Of a DNA stretch of 64,000 nucleotides, positions 29,530 through 46,100 are shown piece after piece. The notes beneath the pieces were generated by a model that saw only the letters and a program-made list of their open reading frames with translations, was not told the origin of the DNA and ran no database searches. Each line of letters begins with the position of its first letter. The stretch's first letter is position 1. Source of the DNA: Scleropages formosus (lineage: Eukaryota; Chordata; Actinopteri; Osteoglossiformes; Osteoglossidae). The stretch spans positions 1,491,001 to 1,555,000 of the forward strand of contig NC_041820.1 of the NCBI RefSeq assembly GCF_900964775.1. The letters run 5' to 3'. The translations under genes were made by a program, and so were the position numbers.

Positions 29530-30830
29530 AGGCTATAGTGAGCATTTTATTATTTTTTGTGTTGCAAGGAAAGTACATCATTTCAAACTATTCACTTGAA
29601 AGTATGCGGTGCACAAGGATGCCTCGCACCGACAGCACGTGCCCGCAGGTCCCCGCCGGTCCCACCCGTGCAGACCAACTGGATCCCCACCCCCATTCCC
29701 ACCCCGCACACGTAGGCACTGAAACTCAAAAGAAACCAAACTGTTCATCGTGGAACATTATATTTTAAGCGCTGCTCAACATTTTCCAATTAGTTTTTAA
29801 ATGCCAAATTAAATATTTACACTTCATGGCAAGATCCCCCCATCCAGAAAAATAGATAAAACTTGGGTAATTACAAGCTACTGAAAGGACATTTTCAGTC
29901 ACGCAGTTCTCATAAGGCCCATCTCAGCTATGGTCAGGAGATTCCCACATCCAGATGCATTGAGCCATAACAGGCACAGCCAAATTTCAGTAAATATAAA
30001 AATAAAAATTAAAAAAAAAAAAAAAAACCCCACAAAGCAATACTTCTAGCTGATTTCAAGAAGCCGTTTAAAAGGAGCAACATAAATCAATGATTTCTCC
30101 ATCCTCACCTTTCCATACAGTGATTATTAGACAGCTTGAGCGTAAGACAGCTGAGGAGTCAGTGTGACACTCAGTTGGTGCATCTTCAGCAGCATCTTCC
30201 CACCTGATAGCTTTCCTACAGACAGTATTTCTGTTGAGCTCCCACCTCCTGGACATGCCACTGAGCCAAAAGGCCGAGGAGCCACATGGGGGAGGGGGGC
30301 TTTCCGTCCCCTTCCGAAAACGCACCCGGTCACATAAGAGTGCTGCGACAGAGCGACATTTCCTAAGCAAAACATCCGAATGTTTGCCAACTTTGAGGGG
30401 ACGCGGGATTTAAAAATAATAAAAGTAATAATAAAACTTTGAATAAAAACCAAATCAAATGTAACCATGTGGTGTCCCACGGTACAATGCAGACATAACA
30501 AACATTTCATACTCACACCATCAGGATGACATCTTAAATCCAGCTCCCCTCGGCTAAAACACTGCTTTTCCCTCAAGCGTTTGGGGAGTTTGTCGCTTCT
30601 ATATTCTATCGTTTCAAGTTTCAATTTTATTGTTTCAACAACCAAAAAAGCAGGCAGGAAAGACAATGGAATGAAGAAAATGAGGTGAAGGGATGAAGAA
30701 AAAAAAAAAAAAAAAGAAAGGGGGGGGTGGGGGTGGGCAAGCCCTACATCTCAGAGGGCCTTGTGAAGGAAAGGAGGGGTGACCCCCTGCGGGACGATGG
30801 AAATGGGGGTGTGCCCCTCCTCTGGGACCA
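29530..30830 (-). other. zmpste24: zmpste24 3' UTR
   Basis: About 1.3 kb follow the zmpste24 stop and end near an AATAAA signal (minus strand, 29,545-29,550). The region has A/T homopolymers (about 30,009-30,026 and 30,699-30,715) and a G-rich run at 30,720-30,740. No separate gene is seen. Confidence 0.55.
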
Positions 30831-35135
<4,305 letters not shown>

Positions 35136-35155
35136 GTTGTCTCCCCCCCTCGCGC

Positions 35156-35250
35156 TCAGTCAGTCAGTCAGTCAGTCAGTCAGACTCAGTCAGTCTCAGT
35201 TCTTCCTTCCTTCCTGTCCCTCAGTCAGTCAGTCCGTCCGTCCGTCGCTC
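35156..35250 (-). repeat. (TCAG)n/(TTCC)n/(TCCG)n tetranucleotide tract
   Basis: About seven CAGT units are followed by TTCC units, more CAGT units and TCCG units. The tract starts 20 bp upstream of the zmpste24 start codon, so it lies in the 5' UTR or core promoter. Confidence 0.85.
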
Positions 35251-36249
35251 TCCGTCCTCCTCGGCGGCGTCACACTGTCAAATGTCGGCTGAAAACGGTC
35301 CCACTCTGACCCACGGGCCGGGATGACTGCACTTCAGCGACGAGCGGACCGGCCCACAGTCATCCTCCTCAGCCGCTCCTCAGCCGCGCCTCTTCCGGTC
35401 CGTATTCACGTTACACTACCGGTGTCACACTAATCTCCGCCGCCACCTCCGCCTGCCCCACAAGCGAGGTTCCGCTATAAATGGTTTCTACCTGACTTTT
35501 ATTATTATCGATAATTACCTTTTTAATGCCAAAAGATTTCTTTAATTTTTCCTCTTGGGACAACGTAAACCATCAATCTAAAATATATTTCTATTTACAA
35601 TAATAATAATAAAACTACATACTGATTAGATAACTCGGGGACCTGACTGGGACACTCACACCTCGGCTCGGATGTCCCGAACTAACTAAGTCAGTCAGTG
35701 TGTATGTGTTATTTGTAACAGTATTTGTATCAGTAATGTCCATCGTCCTTCTTCAGCGCGAGACCAAAGTGCTCCGAAGACCAGAACTGAAGGGCACCGC
35801 CGTGTCCACGCGCTTTACACGGGTCCGATCGGATCGATCGCAACAACTGGACTTTCAGCGCTTCGCTCGCGCTCCCGCACACCAACTTTCACCTGGTTTT
35901 ACCCGAGCCGAACTCCTGTTAAACGGCCAAAAGTCGCACAGAAGAAACGTTGCCGCCAGTTGAAAAATGTAGGCGCTCGTGACGTGGGAAAACACGACGC
36001 AGTGTCTGAGTGTGAGTGTATGAGAGAGAGAGAGAGAGAGAGAAGACACTTCGTGCGCGGCTTTTGCCCCGAACTTGGACGTTCCTGCAAATTGTGTAGA
36101 TCCGCACTTTACTAATTACTCCGTTTTGGGTCGTTTGTTCCCTTCCACTCCACAAACTAGTACTTCATTTCAAACGGGATCATTTATATTTCCTCTCGAC
36201 GAGTGTTTAATTTCCCTGTTTTCTGGCTATTTACTATATATACTAATAC

Positions 36250-36280
<31 letters not shown>

Positions 36281-36672
36281 TTACTATAGTAACTGCCCCG
36301 CAGGGCGTAAATCACAACACGTCACGTGCGCTCTGTCTTCCCAACACCTGTGTGTGTGTGTGTGTGGGTGTTTGGCCGAGGAAACCAGAGCAACTGAGTG
36401 GTCCTCCCTCGGCGGCCTCTTCAGTTTGCGGCAGCGCACGTGCGTCCCACTGCGCAGGTAAACGCTACAACTTTGAACGCGTCTCGCAGGTGAAGAATCA
36501 CCCAAGGGAACGTGTACGCGTGTGTAAGGGACGGGTGGTAAAGTGCGTGGCATTCCGGTGTTTTTTGTGCTTCGGCTCTGAAATGATCTGATCTCGCACT
36601 CAATGAATGTTGACGCGCAGGGAAGCAGCGCGGTCGCCGAGCGCAGGCGTTCAGTGCGGGTGTGTTTACGGC

Positions 36673-36685
36673 GTTGCTAGGCAAC
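36673..36685 (+). promoter_or_regulatory. RFX X-box at the dynlt1 start
   Basis: GTTGCTAGGCAAC, inside the longer palindrome GCGTTGC-TAG-GCAACGC, is a strong match to the RFX family X-box. It ends 18 bp before the dynlt1 ATG, in the promoter or leader. RFX factors drive ciliary and dynein genes in animals; binding here is inferred. Confidence 0.7.
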
Positions 36686-36703
36686 GCACCATCAGACGCT
36701 GGG

Positions 36704-37917
36704 ATGGACGAGTTTCAGGCTGCAGAAGAGGTACTCCGTCCGATTTCTTAGTCGATTTCGCCGTCTCCACTGAGCTATTGTCCGGTGCCACCAAAGTCCA
36801 CTTCAATTTGACCCGTTTTGACCCGGGAAAGAGCGCAGCGCTAAGCCGCTGCTCCTTTTCCATCAGTAACTGACAGACTTCACTCTTCCTCAGTTCAGTT
36901 CTTTTCTTCTTCTTTTGCCAGACTGCATTCGTTGTGGAGGACATTTCCAACATCATCAAAGAGGTGAGTGCGTTACCATGGAAACGGTCTGTTAACGAAC
37001 CCTTGGTATTCCAGCTTATCAGGTTGTAGAGACTCGCCGTAAAGGCCGCGCGCGTGGATAGGGTGTGCAGAGGGTGTGTGTGTGAACGGTACGTAACAAC
37101 CGTCCGTGCCACGTGGCCCGCGGGCAGGCGGTGGACACCACGATCGGCAGCAGCCCCTTCCAGACGGCGCGCGTGAACGCGTGGACCTCCGCCGTGGTGG
37201 AGACGTGTCTCAGCCAGCTGGCCAAACTGGGGAAGCCCTTCAAGTACATAGGTGAGCAAAGCAGACGACCGGGCGAGTGCCCCCCCCCCATCAACAGCAG
37301 GCAGTGCACTGTCAGCGTTCCCTTTTGAAACATTGAAAGTGAACAGCACTGTGCCCCCCACCCCCCCTTCCCCACCTATCACAGTCACGTGCATCGTGAT
37401 GCAGAAGAACGGCGCGGGTTTGCACGCGGCCAGCTCCTGTTTCTGGGACAATACGACGGATGGTGAGAGGGGCGGGGGAGTTGTCTACAGCTTTAACGCA
37501 ATGGAAGCCACTGTAATACAACACAGTAACATGTAATCTTACACTGTGCTCTGGTGTTCTTCTCTTGCCACTGTTACCGCTTTGAGCAGCCAATTCTGCA
37601 GGTTCCTCAAGTGGCCACCAGCGAGCAGTAGACAAAGAAAATTCAATTACATGACAGGAAAAATCTTGTGTATCAAAAAAATCATTCCCCCATAAATGAT
37701 TTTCAATGTCCAACATACAATTTGGACCCAGTAACTATAATGTTTCAAAGGACTAAATATGCCAGGATCGCGTAGCAGCCGGAGCGAAGTGCCGAGTGGC
37801 GCTCGTGGTGCTAACGGTATTAACGATGTGTCCTGTGGCTCTTCAGGAAGCTGCACACTGAGATGGGAGAACAAGACTACATACTGCATCGTCAGTGTCT
37901 TTGGTCTGGGCCTCTGA
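36704..37917 (+). CDS. dynlt1: Dynein light chain Tctex-type 1
   Basis: This is a small light chain of cytoplasmic dynein that dimerises and links the intermediate chain to cargo. Five exons lie at 36704-36730, 36922-36963, 37128-37251, 37385-37462 and 37847-37917, giving 342 nt, or 113 aa, the same as human DYNLT1. Sequence blocks match the family closely: [40 protein letters not shown] and [13 protein letters not shown], with end IVSVFGLGL. All introns are short GT-AG with matching phases. It is divergent to zmpste24 and convergent to rlf. Two X-box motifs (36,673 and 36,972) suggest RFX control. A DYNLT1 paralogue such as DYNLT3 is unlikely, given the close match through the C-terminus. 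Confidence 0.94.
36972..36985 (+). promoter_or_regulatory. Second X-box in dynlt1 intron 2
   Basis: GTTACCATGGAAAC fits the classic X-box pattern RYYNYYATRRNRAC completely. It lies 9 bp into intron 2 and 290 bp after the first X-box, supporting RFX regulation of dynlt1. Confidence 0.55.
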
Positions 37918-38490
37918 GCGGCAGCACAAAGGGCTTCGCCTGACCACCCGCACGCCTTTCAAAGCGCGCGCACACACACTCGCTTCCGAAGCACAGCCTT
38001 GCTTTTACATGTCTTTGGTCCACTGCTTGTCCTCCGTTTCCGTCGCCGGGCCAGGAGTGCATTGGCACATCTGCACACACTTCATTCCCTTAGAATCACA
38101 CCAGGGCCCAGACCTCCGCTGAACAAAGCCGACTGCTCCATCACGGATGCCGTTTTTAAAGATGAGCGATCATGCAGCTTCATGTCCGATACCTTCCTGT
38201 AGTTACTGAACAGCCCTATTTAGTCAGAGACTGATAAAGAATAATTACATAGAAATTAAATGATCACAGGAAAATTCAAACCTGTCACAAGAGCCTTTCC
38301 TTGTGCAGGGCCAGGCAGCAGCTGTGTGCCGACCAGCTCAAAGTGAGCTAAATATACACCCAGAAAATTCAAAACATATCGAAACAGATGTTTGATCCTC
38401 TTTTGTACATCATCCGTGTTCTGTAAATGACTGTCACATTTGCATGTGTGAGCTGCACTATTTCAATAAATCAGTATCTGTCTCTGTTGT
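37918..38490 (+). other. dynlt1: dynlt1 3' UTR
   Basis: The 3' UTR runs from the stop to an AATAAA at about 38,464-38,469. No other structure is seen. Confidence 0.6.
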
Positions 38491-39234
38491 CCTACTTTCT
38501 CTGCTCCAGGGAAGCTACAATGTGCTTTACTGGCAAGACTGCAATTCTCAGGTTCATTGTGTCTTAAATGAGTCACCGGTCAGTCACACGCGTGCCACAA
38601 CCACTCTAATGATTGCAGGATGGTCTCCCTGGAGCGAATTCATTGTGGGCACTAATGAGAAGACGACAACCAAGACATCGGTGCAACGAAACCACATCTG
38701 GCCCAGGAGACGCATCACGACGGGACCCGCTGGCAGTCACCTGCCTTCGGAGACACGCAGTGGGTGGAAACCAGAGCTAAAGATTTATTCACTAGCAAAT
38801 TAAATTGCACACAGAAGACTGGCTTTCTCCAAGGTGCACAGAGTAGCAGGGAATCCAGAAAACACAAAATATTCTTCGGATGTCATGACACCACTTTAAC
38901 TTGTCATGGTATCTAGGCAAATATAAAAGTGAACTTTAATGCAAGCTGATAGGGAGGAGAGGCAAAACAAAACCGTACATTTACTAACACTGCCAAAATG
39001 TACTGGACAGCAACAGTAGTCAAGTTTCTAAAAGAATTTCGAGCTTACTGTCTAAAACATGATCCAGTATTATCATAATTGGGTTATGACAGCAAACAGT
39101 AGAATTTCATCTGTGATGAGCAAAGTACTCCACACAAATCCACGTGGAACTAAACACTCCAACACCCCCATTAAAAAGCCCCACTTATTTAGAAAATGTG
39201 TAACCATGCAAAATAGCATAAGTTTAGCACCATA
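38491..39234. other. Intergenic DNA between convergent dynlt1 and rlf
   Basis: Unremarkable AT-rich sequence. I see no gene or recognised repeat. Confidence 0.5.
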
Positions 39235-39531
39235 TCACTCACTTGTTTATTGGAATCAACTGTGAAAAGAAAGGAAAACAGGACAGAACCACGTGGTCCC
39301 CCCACATTCTTTCGAACAAATCATCAGGTCCACTAACAGCTGTTTCCCGAAGGCCGTGAAGCACCACTGTAGCAGGAGCAGCTCGTCCATCGCTGACTGA
39401 CAATCCGGCGCCTCGTATCCATGCGTTTCGGGTCCCGGCGGAAGACCTTGACTGGCATTGAGATGCAGGAATGCAAAATACTCGTGAAAAATCAAACGCT
39501 ATACCGTAAACGGCGGAAGACACAATGCTTC

Positions 39532-39571
<40 letters not shown>

Positions 39572-40120
39572 TAAACGGGGGACATCCGACTAGTGACGAA
39601 TCCACATTAACCGTTTAATGTGGATCTTTTGGGCAGAAACCCCAAAACGAGCACTCGGCAAAAGTACAAAGTCATGTTGGTTTAACTAAAGGCCACTAGC
39701 TTTTCATGACGCTGAAGGTGCTCTTCCCTACCTATCTGTACAGCACAATGCGATTCGGCGACTGGCACGATACATAATGGAGGAGGTGTGCAGCTGTAAT
39801 ACAAGCTCAGATTGTGGGAAAAGATGACAGGATAACATAAATGTCCGTTTAATACCAATGAAATGTATTGGATAGCACTGGTCTTTAGGTTTCCAAAAAA
39901 ACTGTTAGTAGATCTTTTCTTATTAATACGCATACAAACGTATACCTGTCATAATTCGGTTAAGGTACTTGAGCAACTTGTTTGGCAACTTATAAAACTT
40001 AAGAGCAATAATAGTAACCGTAGTAGTGATAAGAGGACATGATATTAATAGAAAAGAACTGAGTCTCATTCTGACAGGGAGGACTTTGTCCGTAGGCTGT
40101 ATCTCAGAGCGTCTCTCAAT
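39235..40120 (-). other. rlf: Likely rlf 3' UTR with an uninterrupted 37-nt T tract
   Basis: An AATAAA on the minus strand near 39,245-39,250 gives an 0.88-kb 3' UTR. It contains an uninterrupted A37 (T37 in the rlf transcript) at 39,533-39,569. A short open frame beginning MDELLLLQWCF at about 39,385 on the minus strand falls inside this UTR. Confidence 0.5.
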
Positions 40121-43100
40121 CTAGGAGCTTCCCAGGAGGAGCTTTTCAGCCTTTTTTGTAGGAAAGAGATCAAGCAAGGAGGTGGAGAACTTGGACCTCT
40201 CAAGCACCACCACTGGCCTGAGGTACTGCAGCTGCTTAATGGCCAGGTCTCCGCAGCCCGTGAGGGCCCGGTCCAGAATGGAGCGCAGGTTCTTCACGGA
40301 GGCCGACTCCCCCGGCGAGAGCAGGGGCTTCAGCGGCAGGGATCGCACCCTACGGCCACGCGTGATGCCGAGTCCCCGCTGGCTGTTCTCCTTGACAGAG
40401 TTCCGGCGGTGAGAGTCCCTGCGGCGCAGTGTCATCACGGCCGGTTCGAGGCGATGGGGGGACCCCCAGGGGGTGCCCTCTTCAAATTCTTCCTCCTTGT
40501 CCTTGCTCTCCTGGATGAACTTGAGGAAGGACGACTCAAAGCCCATTGGCTTATAGGCTGCCAGATCAAAAGTGCGTGGGGAGGAGCTTAGCGGCTGAAC
40601 ATCCAGGGGAGCCGATGTGGGTGAAGTGAGCGGGTCCGAGAGCTCGTTCTTGCGCTTGAGCGGCTGGCGTGTCAGTGTGGCCACGAATGGGGAGGGGTTT
40701 GCTAGAGATGCGGGGACGTACGCCGCTTTGACTGCTGCCTCCCGCACGGAGCAGTCCATAAAGCCCTCATCAACGGTGAAGCGAAGAGAAGATGGTGGAG
40801 AGAGGTCCAAAGGAGGAGGAGGCACTAAAGGGGGTGTGGGGGACAGCTGCCCAGACTTGTCCCTAGCGTGGCCGCTCTGGGCCGGGAGCTCTTTTGTGTG
40901 CCCGCTGGGCTCTCCATAGAGCAAGTCGTCTGCACCCACCAGAACGTTACTCTCTGGCGGCACCTCTTCGCTAAAACCCAGAGGATCCTGCCCATCCAGG
41001 GGATTTGTTTTAATAGAGTGCAGGCTCATAGGTATCGATGGGCCGCCAGGCTTCTCAGGCTCCGCTTGGTATTCCACTTTGAGCACGCCATTCGCGGCCC
41101 GATCCACGTCAGCTCTGGCGGACACGGCTGACTTCTTCTGGATCAGCTCCTCGAGCTGCTCAGCGTTGTTGACCAGCTTTCGCAGGTTTGCCGCAAACGT
41201 GCCTGGGCTCATCTTGTGGCATGTCAGGTAGTGACGTCGCATGCTCCTCTCCACCGTGAGCACAGAGTCGCAGTCCTGCACCATGCAGGGGTAGGCCACG
41301 GGCAGGCAGCGGTCTTGGCACATCTGCAAGGCCTCTTCATGCGTGCGGAAGACCAGCTCCAGAGCGGCTTTCTTGCTCCGGCAGGATTCTTTAGCAAGCT
41401 CCGACTCATCTTCGCCATTCTCAGCTCCCTCCTCGTTCTTCAAGGCCCCTTGAGACTTGGGACAGTGTCTCAGAGAATGCCGGAGAGGTAGCTTGGGTGT
41501 GGCGCTGACTATCAGTTTCTTCTGACACCCACTCCCAGGCTTGTCCTTTTTGTGGGCGTTCTGCAGGTGGAGCACCAGCGTGTCGTAGTAGTCGCAGTGT
41601 CGATAGAACACGTGCTTTTTGTAGCTAGAGTTCTGCGAAAACACACGCGTGCAGCCCTCGAACTTGCAGTGCACTTGCTGCGAAAGGACCTTCTGGGGGC
41701 TCTGATTACGATGAGTGTAATTCATGTGGCGAAGCAAGCTGCTGTATAGGTGGTACTTGGCATTGCATCCAGAATACGAGCACCTGAACTGTGGTATGGG
41801 CTCCTCGGAGAGCGGGGTCGATTCCGGGACGCTGGGGGCGCCAGCAGGTTTGGACTCCTTTGCGGGAGCCAGGGCTCTCCTGTCCGGAGTGTGCTGCTGC
41901 CGGTGGTGGCGCAGCAGGGCTGAAGAGCTGTGGAACGTCTTCGCACACCCCTTGTGCTTACAGGTGAGCCGGGGAGGTCTCACCCCATCCTTCTTGACCC
42001 CGTTGCTCTGACGTAAATCCATGTCCTCTTCCAGGCACAGCTGAGAGCGGTTATAGCGGTGCACAGACTGCAGGTGGCGCACCAGTCCACTCGGATTGGT
42101 GAAGGCGGAGTTGCAGTCCTTGTGGACGCAGTGGAAGGGTTTGTGATAGTTGGTTAAAATGTAGCAGAGGTTGCCCTTTGCCATGAGGCGTCGACTGCCT
42201 CTTCCTTCGCGAGAGGCTTCCTCCTCTTCCTCTTCAGCATCTTGCAAATTTGGAAGGGACTCCGTTTTTCCACTGGCTGTCTTGTTCTTATCAAACTTCA
42301 CCACTCCATTTTCACGATCGGGGCTACACTGCCAAGCATCCTCTTGCTTCAGGTATTTTTGCTGCCAGGCCGGTGAATCCTTCGACCACACTTTCAGCAA
42401 TGGCTTTTTTTGGGGTTGAACGTTCTGCTTAAGGCTGGTCTTGGGTCCGAGGAGTTCCAGAGCTTTGCTCTCCTCCCTCCTCCTGACAGAGCAGCTCATC
42501 TGCTCCACCACAGCTTCGCTAATGTTGTGCATCTGAATGAAGTGGACCCTTAGCTCCGACTTCTGTCTGTAACCCTTGGGACATAAGTGGCACTTAAAGG
42601 GTTTGAACTTGCTTGTTCTGAAGACCTCCATCCCTTTCACTCTCTCCTTAGAGAAGCTGTGCTTCCTCAAATAGTGACCCATAAGAGCATGGCTGGTCAC
42701 ACTCTTGAAGGTGCAGCCTTTGACCTCACAGGTGTAAGGCTTAGTGGAAGGCTGGACAAGGAAGTTGCTGATCTGGATGTCTTCCTCCTGAAGCGGCAAC
42801 TCCACGGGCTCAGGGGGTGTTTGTGGAGGTTTGGACTTCGCTGAGGGTGTGCCTAGTTCGGCTGAGCTGAGTCTGGACTTTGACAATGCCTTCTTCCGCG
42901 TTGTTCTGGGCACAGAGCTGGGACTCAAGCTCAAGGAGCAAGACACCTGTGAAATGGAAGACCCTGAGACAGGATGGCAGGAATCAGATAATGACGATCT
43001 ACGGCTGGAAGGCTTCAGGCTCAGTTGACTGAATCCTAGCAGAATGTCCCTAATGGGATCATCATCTGTAAGGCTTGGCTGAGGTTGTACATCAGCATGA

Positions 43101-46100
43101 ACAGGGTCTACTGCCGGAGAAAGGAACTCCTGCTTTGACACCTGAGAAGGTACACAGCTGGACAGGCCATCTGTGGTCTTCTCACAACCAGTTTGTTCTG
43201 CTTTAACAGGTTTCATCTTTGCACTTTTCTCCCTGTTAAGCTTGTTCTGCACTTTCCCCTCTGCTTTCAGCTGTGCTGGATGGACCGTCTTCAGGTGCCT
43301 TTGGACCTCTCGTGCCTGGGTGAAACTTTTGCCGCAGTTCTCAAAGCCACAAGTGAATTTCTTACCATCAAAACACACAGCAACACAAATAAATGTGCCC
43401 TTGGTCTCCGTGCTGCTCAAGTGCTGGGAGGAGGAAGTGGTCCCGGCTGGGAACTCTGCGACGTCCTTTCTGACGCCACTCACTGGCTCTTCCAACCGGA
43501 AGACACCAGGCTTCTTGGTACCACCGATGTCCTCCGAGAAGGGGTCCAGCGGCTTTTCTTTCTTTTTCCTCTGCTCTATGAAGTCTTCCTCCGAGAACGT
43601 CAGGCCATGAGAAGCCAAGTGCTTCTGGAAGTCCTTTTTAGAGTAATAGAATTTCTTGCACCCCGGGCTGGTGCAAGTGTACGCAGCGTCTCTGAAATGT
43701 TGCGCCTCGTGGTGGTAGAGCTGCCCCAGGTCACAGAAAGAGAGGCTGCAGCCCTTGAGCTCACAGCAGTAGTTCAGGCGGAAGCCGTGGCTCTGCTTGT
43801 GGGCTATGAGCTCATTGGTGGTGTCGAAGCGAGCGCCGCAGCCACTGACCACGCACATGTATGGGTGTTCGCCATAGTGCACCCGACGGTGTTTCCGATG
43901 GTGGAAGGCGGTCACAAAGTGGCGCCGGCAGAACGTGCACTTCTCCCGTCGGTCCTTCATCTCCAGGTAGTGCTTCACGTTATCGTCCCCGCTGTCATGT
44001 TCCGCCTTCATGTGCACACTCAGGTACTTGAACTGCTTGAAATTCTTGTTGCAGTTAGTGGCTGGGCATGGGTACACCTCCCGATCCTGCAGCTGGAAAT
44101 GGGTGCTGATGTAGTCGAAAGTGATGTAATCGTCATCGGCTGGCTTCCGGGGCTTGGTGGCAGCCTGATCCATCAGGTGCTCGAGCACATCGGGGTCATG
44201 GGTGGACTGGTAGTACATGAGCAGCGATGGATCCAGAGTGATCTCGCCTGGCTCCAAGTCGTCCATCTCGTCCTCATCCATCTCTTCCCACGCGTCTGCC
44301 TTCTTCTTTACCTTTTTCTTCTTCTGTGGGAGAGAGCGTCGTGCAGGCATCTGGGTGTGCAGACTCGTGTGTGGAACAAACTCCTGTCTGCTGTGAAACT
44401 TCTGCAGACAAACAGGGCATGTGAAGACACCATCCTTCACATGCTTCCTCGAATGATGGAGGAACCGGGCCTCGATCACCTCCCTCTGGCATATCTGGCA
44501 AAAAAACTTGTACTTCTTCCATCTTTGATACCTCTCTGAAGTACCAACCACCTTCTTTTTGGGGGCAACTTTATGTGTGTCAGAGGCCTTATCATCATCA
44601 TCATCATCATCATCATCGTTGTCCTCGCTGTCCCGTGACTCGCAAGGCTGCACTGTTTCCACCACCGCATCCTTCTGTTCCAGCTCATGAGAAACCTCTT
44701 CCTCGGTACCCTCGTCCTCTTCAGGTTCCATCCCCAGCAGCCGGATGCAGTGGCGCTTTAATGTTTTCCAGTCCCAGAACTCAGGGTCAAAAGGCCAGTG
44801 GGCCTTGAGGGCAAGGAGGAGTTCGCAGCGCAGTGAGTTTGGGATGATGCCATTCTCCTCATCGTACTTCTGATCAGGCCGGAGGTAGAGTTCCTCCAAG
44901 GCGTCATAGGCCGCCTGTACAAGGCCCAGAAGGAACTCTGTCAGCTGGCAGGCCCGACGCACCTCCAGGTCATCTGGGAGCAAGCAGGCCACCGTTTTAC
45001 AGACCGAGGTCTTGGTTTCAGCATCTTCCTGCCTGGGAAGCTGCAGTGCCCGGACACACAGCTCCACCGAGGCCACCAGGCCAAACTGCTGTGCCTGTAC
45101 AGTGAGACATGCAACAGGGTTCGTAAGAATAATTGCAAAGAGGCCACAGCAAAATCAGCTCTTGATTAATTCATGCAAAATTCATAAACACACTGTGGCA
45201 TTAGGCTTAAATAAAGAGTGATCGTGACAAGGTAGCTAAAGCAGTGGTCTGAAAGTTGGACAAAACAGAGCATTCTTGCTCACCTCTGCTTGGATGACTC
45301 GAACCAGGAGGAGCAGATGGCAGACTGTTTTGGCAATGGCTCCCAGCTGTAGGCAACGTTCCAAGAAGGACTCCACAGAGGGGTCGATCCGCCTCTGCAG
45401 CTTACTCCAAAGCAGCGTGAGCTCCCTGGGAGGGGCAGCAGCACCAAGAGACACAGACATTTGGATGGATTAGAGCCAACAAGCGCCAGCTACAAAAGGC
45501 ATTTCTTCACGCTTACAGCTATATGGTACGTGGGAAATTACTAAGACATTAAATACCTTGACTGTAGAACTAGCTCAGCAGTGACTCCCACTTTTAAGTA
45601 TCATAAGTGTGGTCCTGACTGTTTCTATAGCCCTGAGGTATCAGGAGGCAACACTTCAAAAAAACTGAAGTTTTCCCTGTACCAATTCAAGATGTCAATA
45701 TCAGGACACAGAAAACAGACCTTACCAGGAACAGTGCAAGCTCTCCTGCTGAAGGTGCTGGGTCAGGTACGTGGTGCACAGAATGAAAGCCAATTGTTCC
45801 TGGCCTTCCGTCTCCAGGTTACAGATGATGTCCAGCACCTCCTTTCCATCCACTCTGGAGATCTGAAAAACGGAGAAGACAGAACCATAGACTCAGTACG
45901 TGTTCCACAGGAGCATGTCACATATAGGCAGCTGTTAGCAGAATGGAAGGAAAGACAAAACAACAGAAAACTATTCTAACAATGCAAATTTCCACAAACT
46001 GCAGTTTTTCAGAAAGGGTAAGTCTTTGCATTTGTAACTGACCAAAGGTCCTTCCAATAAGATCTGCCATGTCAAACAGTTAGCAAGTAATGCACGCCCA

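Larger units (their letters stand above)
35136..36703. other. Divergent zmpste24/dynlt1 promoter region
   Basis: This 1.57-kb space separates the two starts. The zmpste24 side holds the (TCAG)n tract in its leader and an ETS-type CTTCCGG near 35,392. The middle is AT-rich, with (GA)n at about 36,022-36,043, (AT)n near 36,250-36,272 and (TG)n near 36,350-36,366. The dynlt1 side holds an RFX X-box at 36,673-36,685. I see no exon here. Confidence 0.55.

Noticed and set aside
36666-37451. A 261-codon minus-strand frame
   Set aside because: It is antisense to dynlt1 exons and introns, without similarity to a family.
39256-39495. Minus-strand frame with MDELLLLQWCF, possibly a first exon
   Set aside because: It falls between the rlf stop and the rlf poly(A) signal, so 3' UTR is the simpler reading; no donor or similarity supports a gene.
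43193-44539. A 448-codon open frame on the plus strand
   Set aside because: It runs antisense to the large last exon of rlf, whose protein is clearly conserved; the antisense frame has no recognisable domain.
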